Positions 1 through 11,899 of a stretch of 64,000 nucleotides of DNA are shown here, piece by piece (the stretch's first letter is position 1; each line of letters starts with the position of its first letter). Where the stretch lies: positions 62,001-126,000 of the forward strand of contig QVRM01002137.1 of NCBI GenBank assembly GCA_003439945.1, given 5' to 3'. Both the position numbers and the translations under genes were made by a program. Under the pieces are notes generated by a model, which searched no databases, had not been told where the DNA came from, and worked only from the letters and a program-made list of their open reading frames with translations. Source of the stretch: Dermanyssus gallinae. Lineage: Eukaryota; Arthropoda; Arachnida; Mesostigmata; Dermanyssidae.

Positions 1-439
1 ATCCGCCGCACGCATACGTACATGCATACAGATTTATTATGGATCGCATTTGGCACCAAAAGAGAAATTGCAACGCGTCCAGTAAGTGCTTGATGCAAGT
101 AAGTGCTCCAATGTAGCGCTTTAATATTCGATATTGTCGTCGCATTATGTCGAAGTCTGTAGATGACTTGTCGTGTGGACTGGAATAGCACAAGTCGCTG
201 AATAATCGCGGCTAGACAGCCGATACTGGAGGCAGCATCTCTCCGTTTGAGAGCGCGAGTGTAAATCTGGGCTTACGCTGGAAGGTGCATAGATGACCTA
301 ATATACTGCTACAGACATGGTAAGCTAAGTTGGACAATGATTTCATTTTCTTTTCACACTATTCGTGTAAAATACCTACTATATCCGCAGAACATATGTC
401 TGCGTTTTGCTAAGAACATGTATCACATACGCCAATTTA
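1..439. other. No recognised feature
   Basis: No convincing gene, RNA or repeat was seen on either strand here. Confidence 0.4.
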
Positions 440-1340
440 TCATCCAGTTATACATTTGAGTTTAAGAGTTGGCGCACCGAATCGATTTCACTACACACTG
501 GTTGAAATGATATCTATCACACGCATTACATAGTTTACAAATACAATTTACTTCCGGCTCGTGAAATCCCTGTGTCTCGCAAACAACATGATGAAACCCA
601 TCAACCGCAAACCTAGTGATAAATGTCTATTTTACCTTTTACTAAGTTTTTAACTGGTATTGGCTGGAGCTGTGAACAAAAGCGGGTCGACTTCCTTGAG
701 TTTCGCTTTATGGGTGCCAATGGACTCGCAGTAGGACTCAGTTTCTGTAAGGCCAAACATTTGGCGGATCTCCTCAACGAAGGGAGGCGTGTCGAGCAAT
801 AACAACAATAAGTATACTAGACGGTTGCGGGTCGACGTATGAAGGCCTAGAACTAGCTTCAGAAATGCCGGTCTAACTCTATCGATTGTAGCCATGTCCC
901 GAGGAGAAAGCTTCTCACGGACTATCTGGATCACGTAAGAAGCTGACGGTGCAATTTTTAGGCTAAAGGGTGTGAGCGCTGTCTCCACAGATAGCTTCTG
1001 CGGATTCTCAATTTTAGTGGCTGCGACGATTGCTTTCCTAGCTCTTTCCTCGATATGCGCAGGGTTAACCTTCTAGTGGTTAAAATTGTTAGGCCGAGAT
1101 AAGTAAAAGAAATAACCACCTCCAGGTGTTCACCCACAGAGTTTTCCCCCGTTCTGAAACTCTATGGCTACAGTTTTAGACTTGTTGATTTTACGTGCGA
1201 CGTCATCAACATAGTTACAGTGTTGCAAGCGCTTGTTATAAGTGAAATCTGCTCGTGCAATACATCACGAGGTCGTCCGCATACAGAATCAGGTTCATGG
1301 ATTGATGTCGTTGTTTAATAAGTTGGATAATGAGTCAAGA
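440..1340 (-). pseudogene. LINE family X relic, RT motif C to C-terminal knuckle (copy X1)
   Basis: A 5'-truncated, frame-broken non-LTR retrotransposon. Read on the minus strand it carries an RT catalytic motif (ILYADDL, near 1270-1290), then a stretch like the RT thumb/connection (650-988, containing LKLVLGLHTS), and near 490-640 a Cys/His knuckle (CKLCNACDRYHF with a following Cys) preceded by a 'TRF..DGFHH' motif. The same motif pair recurs in copies near 1.9, 17.2, 54.3 and 59.4 kb, which defines the family used here. Several stop codons and frame changes show it is dead. The clade (CR1, Jockey or related) is not settled. Confidence 0.7.
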
Positions 1341-1468
1341 TGAGTAGTGTCGGAACGGGAACAGGTTGTTTGAGCGTGCGAAACCGCTGATCGCGCGCAA
1401 GGAAGTGCCTGGTCAAGCCTAGAATTGTTTGGTATAAGAACAACCCGCTTGGTCACGACTGCACATAT

Positions 1469-1771
1469 GATATATATATATATATATATATATTTGGTCG
1501 CATGTTACTTTGGTTCGTGGCGGGGGTTGTTGCGTTCTCAGCCGCTCGGCGCGATTACACGACCATGAAGCCGCTGCTTCTTTCGCTACTGTATTTATTT
1601 GTATCTCTCTCTCCCTTTATATATATCTTCTCCGTTACGTGAATCGCCCGATTTGCGAAGGACGGTCATATCACTCGTAGGAACACCCACGGATATATAT
1701 ATATATATATATACGAGCATTTATTTGTGTGTGAGAACTAGAGTAGCACACTTATTGAAGCAAACCCATTA

Positions 1772-1803
<32 letters not shown>
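1469..1803. repeat. Three (AT)n microsatellites
   Basis: Pure (AT)n tracts at about 1469-1493, 1692-1713 and 1774-1803, separated by unique sequence. Translations made only of Tyr/Ile across such tracts are not genes. Confidence 0.95.
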
Positions 1804-1805
<2 letters not shown>

Positions 1806-1879
1806 GGGATCTTGTAAACCGCTTTTAATTCTCGCATAGGGCTTCACTGCGAGAGTTTCGTAGGGGTTTTAAGTAGAAG

Positions 1880-2110
1880 ATGAGAGAAGTACCAGAAGCG
1901 TTCTATAAGACGCCGGCAATGTTAGAGAACGCATGGATGGAACCGCTCTTCGAGCAGCGTCACGTTCTCACCCGCTTCACCGTCCACGGGTTCCACCACA
2001 AACCATGCCATCGCACTGAGTTCCATGCTCTTGCGATGATTATCGTTCTACATTGGTGCCAAAAGCTTAGTTGCTTTCTGAGAAATCGGATAAATGGTGC
2101 ATGTAAAAGT
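1880..2110 (+). pseudogene. LINE family X fragment (copy X2)
   Basis: A short open stretch contains RHVLTRFTVHGFHH followed by a Cys, matching the block just upstream of the C-terminal knuckle in the copy near 17.2 kb (RHVYTRYIVHGFHH). The knuckle itself is decayed. I read it as a retrotransposon scrap rather than a host exon because the motif is repeated across the window. Confidence 0.55.
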
Positions 2111-2149
2111 GAAAATTCTGATTGTTTTATATATTGTGTGGTTTAGCCT

Positions 2150-3270
2150 GGACGATTGACTAAGATACAACAAAATCCAAAGGTTACCCTTCGAGAATTC
2201 GCGGAACTGTTTAAAGTTGACTAACAACCATTGTGGGCGCAACTCAGCAGGATGAAACGCGGATTCCAGCGGGCTTTATCAAATCAGTTTCGTTCTCATT
2301 TTAAAGAGATACGAGGCGGCGAAGGAGGTACGGAAGCTTTAGCCTTTGCTCATCTGACACAACAACTACAACACATTCCCGCGACTTTTTGGCATGCGTA
2401 TGCAGTTCGATTAAACGAGCCCATGTTCTGATATTGTTTCAGTCGCGCAAAAAAACTACAGGCAGGCAATGCTAAATTAAGAAGCGATCCTATAGGTCGC
2501 GGAAGCAGATTCGCTGCCGGTTACTCCGATACTCGGGGCCCTGATTACGGAATGGCTGCATGGTCCGTTAAAAACTTTAAAATCAAGCTAAACATTTAAC
2601 GAGTTTCTTCAACCCTTCACCGTTTCTGAACCAGATTAGCGATGTATGGTGTGTATGGAAGATGTGGCGAAATTTTGCAATTAAAACGTTAGTTGTGAAA
2701 AGAAGAGCATTTTGCTAGACGCTCCATTTTGTTGCGCTTGCTCAGATCTTAAATAATTTGTTCAAATTTCGACACGAAATGATAAGCGCGCGAAAGCGAT
2801 CGAAGTCTTTGACTAATTCACGTGTAGTCTATTGAGGATTCTGATCCACACAAGCATGAAATGCTACCCTGAAACGCCGAGTATGCTCCAAGTATTTCGG
2901 ATAGTTTCCGCAGCAGTGAGGCCTGTCGTGAACTCCTACAAAATTGCGCCACCCGTAACTGGAATTGTTTGCTTCACAGAATTAATATAACAAATATAGC
3001 AAATGCGACGACTTTACGAAGTTACCGAATATTCTACAGTCTCATAGAGATGTTTTGTAAACACAGAAGACTTGTAAGAGAGAAGACTTAAAAACGCACC
3101 AAAGAATTACAGTTACTTTCTGAACTACCTGATTGCGGTTGTATATTGTTTAGGTTCGTCTGGCGCACGCGACAACGCTTTTCCCACATAGCCCTAAGGT
3201 TGAGGAAAGCTGTCTGCCTGTTTGTCCCAGTGGTAGTAATAGTAGTAGTAGTAGTAGTGGTGGAGACTGG
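2150..3270. other. No recognised gene
   Basis: Short open stretches only, none with family motifs or supported splice sites. A small (TAG/TAC)n-like tract lies at 3236-3260. Confidence 0.4.
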
Positions 3271-3274
3271 GCCC

Positions 3275-3790
3275 ATAAAGTGATGAAGGCTGGAGTGTGT
3301 TGTGGTATACATGGTGTCGGTCGCCGGTGCGACCTTCGATGTATTGGATTATTGGTTGAACGAGGATATTGGCAGACGTCTAAATATGGACGCTTCTCAA
3401 GACGCACCGCACTTTCGAGCGGATCCGGAATTTTGTTCGCCTGGGCCTACCCAATATGTTCCATTTGGTAAAAAATTACCTCACGCAGAGCCGGTACGCC
3501 CGCCTATACGCAGGTTCGCGCGGCGATATCGATACGGGCGCGATTGCACACTCTGTAGTACTACATACACGCTTTTATGCCGGGTTCCGTCTCCTCTCAT
3601 TAAAATAATTTCCAGCGGATACTTCTTCCAGTGTGTAAGATTATATAGTAGTGCGTGTGTGTCGTCAAGTATGTCGTCAAGCTCCCTAGGTACGGAAGAC
3701 TAACAGAACAAACCTTGGTTATTTATTAACTGCTGTCCACGTTTTTTAGCGGCTACTAAATGTGCGTGTTCGCATGGATAAGATATTCTT
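3275..3790 (+). promoter_or_regulatory. Upstream block of paralogue A, shared with paralogue B
   Basis: This block aligns with 15268-15690 upstream of paralogue B. Landmarks include the 'TATGGACGCTTCTCAAGACG' box, a 'TTCCAGCGGAT' box and a 'GTCGTCAAG..' box in the same order and spacing. It therefore belongs to the tandem duplication and probably holds the promoter and leader of gene A. In B the last box opens a 40-codon frame ending at a good donor; in A that frame has a stop and the donor GT reads AT. Whether the block is transcribed is unknown. Confidence 0.5.
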
Positions 3791-3961
3791 GACAAGAAAC
3801 GCTTTGAACGTGTTGTATTTGTATATGACAATTTTGAGTCCTTCCGACGTTAGCCGTCCTGACGCGAATGGGCAGGCCCACGTTAGTGGTACCTCTATGC
3901 GGAAGTTGACGGAATTGTTTACATTCAAGTTGTGTTTCCACCTTATTGTGATGATATTTCA

Positions 3962-4145
3962 GACTAGACCAAGAGAGCGGCGAGAAAGAGCTGCTTCTGG
4001 AACAAGAAGACGGCGGTCCAGAAGGAAAGGTTGCGGCGGACGCATCCACAGTCGGCGTACGGCAGCTGAACGCCGTATTCCCTCCGATTTCCACCACATC
4101 GAGTTGCCGCAGCAGCAGCAGCAGCAGCGGCAGCGCATTGGAAAT
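3962..4145 (+). other. Leader part of exon 2 of gene A with a conserved second reading frame
   Basis: After the acceptor at 3961, the frame starting A|CTA GAC reads ELLLEQEDGGPEGK and runs past the ATG at 4146. The homologous B exon reads VLLEEDGPEGK in the same relative frame and stops just before its ATG. All three indels between the copies in this segment are multiples of three, which is unusual for an untranslated leader. It may be an upstream ORF or an alternative N-terminus. Confidence 0.4.
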
Positions 4146-4662
4146 ATGGCAGACCAACGCGTTGTGGTCGACCCGCAGACGGGTAACGTTCTCATCCTGC
4201 ACCGCCGTTCGATTGGGCTCGGCACAACTGCGTTCCTTATGGCGTTAGTTTCTCTCATCACAGGTAAGAAAGGGCGGGCAGTACCTTGGTTAGCTTCTTA
4301 GATCCGTTTGCAACGACGTGTTCCTGCGATTGAGAACGGAACACGTCGTTTTCTCGAATCTAACAACAACAACACTCCAATGAGTAGTTTCTTCACCTTT
4401 GTAAGGCATATATGTATGTAGAGATATATATATATATATATATATAGGTGGACTTGAAAGCGGCCGTTTTGCATTCTAATCAGTGGTGTTACATGTACGA
4501 TTAACATCACGACACGCATATAATATCAATATATTCTAGTTGTTGATTGTGGTGGTGGTGGTAGTAGTAGTACTTTAGCAATTGCTGCAACTGTTAGTCG
4601 TTAAAGGTTATGCTGGTTCCCGCCACTACGACAACAACAACAACTACTACAACGTTTTATAC

Positions 4663-4718
<56 letters not shown>

Positions 4719-5451
4719 CCCTAACCCCCGCACCTCACAGTATATGTACTACCATGGCTCTGTTCAAATGGCTGTTTTTGGTTTCAAATTTACAGCGAGG
4801 AACGTGGAGCGCGAGGATTTGAAGGAGGCCTTCTTCTCGTTTGGCTTGTTGTGCTGCATTTTCCTGGTGATTTTGCTTATCTGGCGATGTTGTTGTTGTT
4901 GCTGTCATCCGAAAAACCGCAGTCCTGGTTACGTGGTTGTTGGCGGCGCCCAGACCTCACTTGGGCCAGGTACTATTATTCAGCAGCGCCCAGTCAACGC
5001 GACAGTCCTCAATCCGGTATGTACGGGACAAACGGTTGTCATGTTCTCTGTTATCTGCTAATGAATGCTTCCCGATCCACTTTGTCAGAAGCAGAATCGA
5101 GTGCATTCTTATTATTGGTAGTTGCCAGCTTGCAGCTTACAGTGTGTATGCTGTTACAGTCTCTGTGTAGTTTTATTTTCTTCTTGACGGTTCTACAGCC
5201 ATCTATGCTTTGTCATTGTTCATTACGCTAGCCCGCCTATAAGTCGTGGATATTTAGTAAGTAAGAAGTAGCCCGTTGAACGCACATGGTTGTATTGTAG
5301 TGCGTTCTTTAATCTAGCCAGATTTTATATCAATTTAATACGTGTAATCCAGTAATAAGATATCGTATACTCGCATGATGATATTTATTTCGAACAATAG
5401 CTTATTATTGATATGTGCTCGCATAACGATTACTAATCTATAATAATAATA

Positions 5452-5533
<82 letters not shown>

Positions 5534-5848
5534 TAACGACGCGCTGCTGCTTGTGCTGGTGTTGTCCCCGTTTCTGTACCGCGGGCATTTCTCTGGCAGG
5601 GCTACCCGGTCGCTCCGGCGGTACAGCCTGTGCTGGCCAGTTATCCAACGCCTGGCGTGGGAACTTTCGGCGCGCCTCCGTTTGTAGCGGGCGCCCAGCC
5701 GCAGCCCGCCTATAACCCCAACATGCCTCCACACATCCTACAGCCGGCGGTCTTGCAGCCGAATAACGGTGGAAACGAGCCCACCGCTCCGCAGGCTGAC
5801 GCGCCACCCTCGTATTCCGAGGCGACAGGGATGCCTTTGAAGCAGTGA
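4146..5848 (+). CDS. Paralogue A: small two-pass membrane protein with poly-Cys stretch and PPSY tail
   Basis: Three coding exons, 4146-4263, 4796-5016 and 5600-5848, join in phase (1, then 0) at GTAAGA/ACAG and GTATGT/GGCAG sites to give 195 aa. Residues about 22-40 form one hydrophobic segment (GLGTTAFLMALVSLIT). A second (FSFGLLCCIFLVILLIW) runs straight into six cysteines, a likely palmitoylated juxtamembrane stretch. The C-terminal half is rich in Pro/Gly/Gln/Tyr and ends near PPSYSEATG, a PPxY motif of the kind bound by WW domains, for example in Nedd4-type ubiquitin ligases. A leader exon probably begins at 3962 after a TTTCAG acceptor. Gene B is a tandem copy. The layout resembles small PPxY adaptor membrane proteins in general, but I do not recognise a named family; function is inferred only as membrane adaptor or trafficking. 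Confidence 0.75.
4666..4716. repeat. (AT)n microsatellite in intron of gene A
   Basis: A pure (AT)n tract about 50 bp long, 80 bp before the exon 3 acceptor. Gene B has a longer (AT)n at the matching place (16219-16318), so the repeat predates the duplication. Confidence 0.95.
5441..5532. repeat. (TAA)4 then (ATT)n microsatellite in intron 3 of gene A
   Basis: The tract starts as (TAA)n and turns into (ATT)n about 65 bp before exon 4. The matching intron position in gene B holds (TAA)n arrays with an RLE retrotransposon inside, so this looks like the unoccupied counterpart. Confidence 0.9.
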
Positions 5849-5859
5849 GATTATAGTTC

Positions 5860-5865
5860 AATAAA
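5860..5865 (+). terminator. Polyadenylation signal of gene A
   Basis: AATAAA lies 12 bp after the stop codon of gene A, in a suitable place for 3'-end formation. Confidence 0.65.
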
Positions 5866-5869
5866 TATA

Positions 5870-7321
5870 CATACATGCATGCATAAATGATGGCGATGAC
5901 GACGACGACGAAAGAACTTCGTCAATAGATGACAACAGAAGCGGCGCTAACGTGCAGCCGCAGAACGTAATACGATACGGCAGATATTAAGCACAGCAGC
6001 AGAAGACCGAGGAACAACATCCACCGATGGTTGACGACAACAACAACAATGACAACGACGGTCTCCTACTTGTACAGCGAAAGCAGCCGGTCTGCGACGT
6101 CTGCTGACGAAAACGGCAGATCTGTGCGACTCGTCGTGGTCGGCTGTGTCGTCTTCGTCACCTATATCTATCTCTATCTTTCTACATACCGACCTATCTA
6201 CTTACTCACTCAGGGCGGCGGTGATCATTGGCCGACATCGCGTCGCGAAGTATTATGCCGTCATAGATAGGACTGCTGAAGTCAGTCATTGCTGCGATTG
6301 TGCGCTATCCGGCACGACAAAGTTTGGCGCTGTACTTTACTCACTCACTGTAGCACAAGCGACATCTGTCTGCCTCTACGAGCCTCGACACACGATTCAC
6401 GACAGAGATGAGGATATTTATGTTTTGGGTTCCACTCACTCGGAAACTGGCATATAGGTGCGCTGCAAGAAAGGTCATTTCGCAATAGCGCATTAAGCCT
6501 CGACTCGTGGAAGGTGGTGGAGTGGGGAGCTTATGTCCAGAGAAGCGTGATTATGTGGTTCTTATTTCTGGACTATAAGTAGCCCTCACTTTCGATATGC
6601 TGTATTTCAGTGTCTCTCTGATGCGGTAATATTCTATTGTATTTACTGTTGCTCTAAAAATGCTGTTCTAACTAGTTGGTGTCAGCCATTAGACTATGTT
6701 TTCTTCATTCTTGGTAGAGGTGCATACTATGTTGCAGCTTACCATATTTATGTTGTTTCACCAGCTCCCGGCGCCGGTCAAGGTACATGTTCTTTAATAT
6801 CCAAGCATCATTATATACGTTATATCTCGATGACAATTATCAACATCACTATATATACATGTATATATATGATTCGTTTAGGTTTTTTTCTTTATCTATA
6901 CTTGGTTTGGTGTATGACAGTATTACAGCGCAAGCATGCGCCCGTTACGTGGGATTACCGCTTAACGTTGTCACTGCACATCACACGGCAGTAATGTAGG
7001 GTAGATAAGGGGGGGTGTAATCAATGATGATACTTACTCTAGGTTTGCGATACCAATACCTATTATTAGGAATATGACGATGATTCCGGTTTGCAGCGGG
7101 CTGACGAAATGGCGCATGTTCTATTGCCAACAACGCATGCCACGTGTTCGTGCAGCGCCGCCTTTGAGATGAATCGTTAGTAAGCTAATACTACTACTAT
7201 TCAATTCAGACTGACAGTGGGGAAAAGACGCGATCAAGACGAACATAATCGTAGAACAATTGCGCTGCCTCGCTGCTGAGCGCAATGGTCATCCGCTGAT
7301 AAGGCACGATCGCTCGTCATA

Positions 7322-7356
<35 letters not shown>

Positions 7357-8190
7357 AGAGGAAGAAAAGAGCGAGAGCTCAGATCACCATTCTTCAGCAT
7401 GCATTTTTTGTAAGAAAATAGCAAGTACAATGGCAATAAAAACGGTAACAGCGATATCAGAGAATAACAAAGAACAACGACAATGTAATAGAAAGGCCAT
7501 CACCGTCGTCAACAATATACAGCAGCAACAAGCTCAATGCGATTATGAAACACTTCAGCAATTCACACCAAACACGACAGAAAAGAGGGGACATCCCTTA
7601 GCTGTTGTCCGCAAAACGTGTTCGGTGCCATGAAAAGTGCCCAAACATAGTATTCAAACGTAGATCAATTCAAGATCGATGATGCATTCAAACAGGTATA
7701 TCGACTATCAGGCATCCACCATGCCTGACCTGTTTATATGCTTAGTTGTCATGTTTAAATATAATCAAAGAAAGTGAAAAACCTAATAAGAGGAAGGTTC
7801 GCAACGGCGAACAAAAGCCGAACGTATATAATAGTGGCACATGCTGCAATGCCACTGCACTGTATATTACACTACAAAAGCCAAATAAATACATTTTGAG
7901 GTTAATTCAAGTAATGTTCAATATTACTTTTGTGGTGTTGGCTTCTTCCAGGATATCGTTTGGGCTTAAATAGCATCCAGCGTACTCAAGTTAATGACGT
8001 TAGGAGTTTTTTGTTGTTGATTAATTGACAACGTGGTTTTCCTTTATCGGAACTGCATCTTGATATGCTTGAGTTCTCACAGATATTATAAAGTGGTATA
8101 AAGGTTATATATTATAATAGAGTGAGGTAATACAAATGATATACTCCAATGGTCGTATGTAATATCACAAGTAACAGATTCACCACAGGA
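5870..8190. other. Downstream part of the A duplication, then sequence without recognised genes
   Basis: Segment 6120-6310 aligns with 19590-19845 downstream of gene B (shared 'CGTCGTGGTCGGCTGTGTCGT' block trimmed at both ends, and 'GATCATTGGCCGACAT'), so the duplicated unit extends past the genes. From 6310 to 8190 I see an (AT)n tract at 7325-7354, low-complexity (CAA/CGA)n near 6030-6060, and no supported exon. Confidence 0.45.
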
Positions 8191-9276
8191 CGTGTTCCTA
8201 TAACAGACAACCACCACCTCAGCTTTAGTCAGGAGTCTCTATAAGTCACAATGCGACAAGCTGCAAGTTAGAGTTTGCAAGCTGACCTTTTTGTGATTAT
8301 TGGGAACTTCGAATATCGTAGCTCTTCTCCGTGCCCGAACTCTTTTTTGGGCTATTTTGAATGCAAGTGTACCTGTACGCAGAATTCGCAACTGGCAGAA
8401 GCCCGTGGGTTATAAACAGGTGTCCTACAGAATCACTCCGACGTCTAGAGATTAAAGCCTCATTTTCTATGACCTTCGCTCTACGGAGAATGTCATAATT
8501 CCCACCTTCCCACAGGAGAATTCCGTAGCAAAGGACGGGCATAAACAGTGAATTGTAAGCAATCAACGGACCTTTAAAGGGGACCCCGAGCTGTTTCATA
8601 TGTTGTAAAGCTGAAATGACCGCATACCATTTAGGGGTTAAATAGTCTAAGTGCGGTTGCCACGATAGCTTATCATGAAGAGTCACCCCCAGACACTTGA
8701 CTAGACAATAAGATTCACCACATGTGGAGGGAGTTGGAAGGACGTTAGCACGCTAATTAGCCTTTTAGCCTGACGAAACAAAATTACATTTCTGTTGCTG
8801 ATGTTAACGACTAAGCCAAACTCCTTGAACGTTTATATAACATGACCGCCACACCAGAGTAATGAAGTTACTTGCTCCGCCACTAATGTCATGTGGATCT
8901 ATTCGAAAAAGGATTATTCTCATCAGAATAAGCTATCGCTCTGCCTAAATTGTGACGTCTAATCTTCAAAATATATAAAATTTAACAGATTTATAAACAT
9001 GAAAGGACCAAAAACAGAGCCTCGCGGTGTTCCTATGTCAACACTATGCCAGCACGATTCCACCGCACCAATACTGACGGGCTGTATTTTACCCGTATGG
9101 TAGGAGTTAAACCAATCGCCGCCAAGATGTGCTAACATTTGAAAAAAACATTATGATCAAGGCCATTAAAAGCAGCCGCCAACACCCAAGCGGATTATTA
9201 GCCTCTACCGAGCCAACAACTACTGCAACAATTCCACCAGCGCTGCATCTGTAGGCCGAGCATGGCGAAAGCCAAA

Positions 9277-9957
9277 CTAATCAGGTGGGAGAAAGTCAAT
9301 ATGCTCCAAGTGGCAATTTAGCCGACGCAACACCATCTTCTCGAATATTCTTGAGACGTAATCAACTACAGATATAGGATGGTAATTAAACAGTAGAGAT
9401 CTGACACTTTGTTCCTTATATAGGGAGACAGTATAAGACGTTTTCAAACAATCTGAAAACACACCTGTTTGAAACGAGAGCTTAACAACATTTACCAAGG
9501 GCCACGCTATGAATAGAGCCGCTAGCTTTAGCACCTTCGCAGGCACATCAAGACTGCAATTAGTCCAACCGGCTCGCAAAGAGTCCATGGTCCTCAGCAC
9601 CTCGAGACTGATAAGAGAAGCGAGAGTAAACCCATCCGCTCTAATACTCCAAAGTCCTTCTAAAACAGACTGAATATCGATTCCTGAACCAAGCGATTCC
9701 GCGGTGCAATGACCAATCGTGGCAAAGTGACGGTTTAGTTCATCTGAAATAAGCTTGGCATCAGTTAATAAATCAGCGGAGCTTGTAGACAGGACCGAAG
9801 GAAGTTCTGTCTTGTCGCGGCTTCTACCACACGTCTTATTTATGAACTTCCCTCTCCAAGAACATAGCGATTCCAAACCTGTCATGCTTCCTATAGCTTG
9901 CAGGAGATGCAGGGAATGATAACTGCGGAGAAGGTTGGCCTTCAAATAGAGATACAA
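9277..9957 (-). pseudogene. LINE reverse transcriptase N-terminal domain relic
   Basis: A 226-codon open frame on the minus strand. It contains ALFIAWPLVNVVKLSFQTG, a segment ending in VSLYKEQ and FNYHPISVVDYVSRIFEKMV. These match the spacing of RT fingers motifs ('A.PL..L.N.S...G.FP', 'V.P.YK', 'NYRPIS....KI.EK.V') in APE-type LINEs. Motif A and the catalytic YADD lie further along in broken frames, so no active enzyme is encoded. Confidence 0.75.
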
Positions 9958-10059
9958 CTACCGGAAAAATTCGGAAAAAAACATCAATGTATTGGGAACA
10001 GCCGGCTTATTACTGTTTTTAATACTGAAAAATGTTGAGCAATTTGTTATTGCAATATG

Positions 10060-10340
10060 ATCGATGCATGTACCCGCCGAGGGGCGAGTAATAGAATGAA
10101 CTACATTCGTAAATAATTTTGCATCAAAAAAGGACGGCGCTATTTCAGAGGCGGAGTGTCGGCTATATTATTGACGTTTAAGTCACACATTAAAATGCAT
10201 GGCAAGCTGCCACTCTTCGGAAGAAGCCCATCCAGCATATGAAGCAGAATATCGCTAGATGTCACTCGACATGAGTAAAAAGCTCTCAGGTAGCCCTCAA
10301 ACCCCCGAGAGTTTATGATATTAAAGCGGATTGCCTGCAC
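10060..10340 (-). pseudogene. LINE apurinic endonuclease fragments
   Basis: The frame near 10180 reads ILMCDLNVNNIAD, matching the 'GDFN' catalytic block of LINE APE domains with one key change. A second frame near 10060-10110 reads SITRPSAGTCIDHIAITN, matching the 'TR....S.IDHIF' block. Both are in order with the RT piece downstream. Confidence 0.65.
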
Positions 10341-10429
10341 AAATTCATCAGAACTACGTAATGCATGAGAAAATTACTTTGATTTTTGTTTTAACAAAAA
10401 TGTCTGCCATGCCATCCCAACCTGCTCAA

Positions 10430-10797
10430 TCTTTAACAGTCGACATCAACTATGAACACAAGGAGACCACACACACAATTTTTCATCTTGTCTGCAGCTT
10501 CATATAACCAATCTCGTTTCTCAATATCAAGTATCGGTGCCACATATTTGAATAAGCTCCCCCTAGATGTGCGCGCAACCTCTTCTTTGACAATATTCAA
10601 ACAAAATGCTAAGGAAAACTATTTAGGTACCTTACTCTAATATCAGCGGAACACTACAATAATCAATTATAACAATACATGAAAATACAAGAAGACATGC
10701 AATATAAACATATTAGCATTTGATAACTTAAGGAGCTGTGAACCTCAGTACAAATGTAAACCATTCATGAGAATAATAAAGCCTATCTATCTATAAC
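10430..10797 (+). mobile_element. 3' end of another LINE, inserted in the opposite strand
   Basis: An ORF end reads IGATYLNKLPLDVRATSS and then a short Lys-rich end to a stop at 10640. This is the 'GA..WN.LP..IR....F' block that closes ORF2 in many CR1/Jockey-type LINEs. A 3'UTR follows, with AATAAAG and a (CTAT)n tail ending near 10795. It interrupts the minus-strand LINE, so it arrived later. Confidence 0.65.
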
Positions 10798-10829
10798 GCA
10801 GTCCCTAAGGTTGAGAGGTAGTTGTGGTT

Positions 10830-11540
10830 CAATAATGTTTGCATTGTACATGAGTGCAACCGTTAAATACATAAAGCACAGTAAGCAGGGAAGATAAAAT
10901 ACTAAGATATAATATACTGAAGTGCCGGGACAGTGGCGGGAAGATAGAGACGAACTTCTGTACCCTCCGTTGACTCGACGGCCAGCGATCCTGCGACACT
11001 CGCATATGAACGCTTGGGTGGCGTGGAGATACTCGGCTGGGAATGAGGATCCGCAGTGATGCTAGGAGAAGCGGCTGGCGAAGTTTCAACCACCTTCACA
11101 GTTGAGGCAGCAGGATACGCCGTAGTTTCCTACTGAAGAAACGTGCATTCCATTAACGCTTTACGTTTCTCAATCTCGGCAGCCCGTATCGGACAAGCCC
11201 CGGGGACAAAGAGGCATGCCGACTTTTGCAGTTAACACATCTGGCCGAGTTTTTGCAGCTTGCGGCTAGATGGCTTAGCTGCCCGCAGTTCCGGCGCGAC
11301 ACCTCATTATGGCAGTTGGCCGCTATATGCCCCAGCCGTAGACACTTGTATCATGCAGTTGGGGTGCCGGCTGTCATAACAACCTTAAACGTACGGCATG
11401 CAAGAAACACCTCAGCTGGAGGAATCTTGCTGAATTGAAGAATCACCGTATCAGTAGGGAATGCTCTCAACTCACCAGACACTCGCCGCCTTTATATCTC
11501 TCTTTTGGCCGAGACTACGCCTACACCACTTAGAGCCCGA
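10830..11540 (-). pseudogene. LINE ORF1 (gag-like) with CCHC knuckles
   Basis: One frame contains CLRLGHIAANC, then NCGQLSHLAASC, then CVNCKSRHASLSPG. This is the triple Cys/His knuckle series of ORF1 proteins in Jockey/I/CR1-type LINEs, which bind element RNA. The first motif has lost its leading Cys context to a stop codon. The C-terminal PPKRSYASVAG segment (near 11010) is also typical. It lies directly 5' of the endonuclease remnants on the same strand, so it belongs to the same element. Confidence 0.7.
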
Positions 11541-11634
11541 CAGATTTAATTCTAGATATCCGGTAAATCCCCGGTCAACTCTATTGATTTTGGTCCAATA
11601 TCTAGTCAAATCTTGACATTTGGCCAATACCGGG

Positions 11635-11682
<48 letters not shown>
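11635..11682. repeat. (AT)n microsatellite
   Basis: Pure (AT)n tract of about 47 bp between two LINE relics. Confidence 0.95.
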
Positions 11683-11686
<4 letters not shown>

Positions 11687-11899
11687 TTTATTTACCATTC
11701 CTTGTGGAATACCTTTTGAATCAGATGCGCTTGCTGTATAGAATGTCATACAGCGTGCTGCTGGCTTCGTATATAGTTGTATATTATTGCTATAGTATCA
11801 TTATATGTATATTAACAAACATCCTCGTCTGTCGTGCATTCATACTATTAATTGCATTATCACGATGGTTATATTACTACCTCATGGTTCCTTACAATC

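Larger units (their letters stand above)
8200..11540 (-). mobile_element. Decayed APE-type LINE (ORF1 plus ORF2), minus strand
   Basis: Read from high to low coordinates, the parts of one LINE appear in order: an ORF1 with CCHC knuckles (11540-10830), endonuclease pieces (10340-10060), RT fingers (9957-9277), RT motif B as GTPRGSVFGPFMF (near 9030-9070), and a C-terminal block (8686-8297). Frames are broken many times. The order and the 'NYxPIS..DYVSRIFEKMV' type RT segment fit the CR1/Jockey group. A plus-strand LINE 3' end (about 10430-10797) interrupts it between ORF1 and ORF2. Confidence 0.75.
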
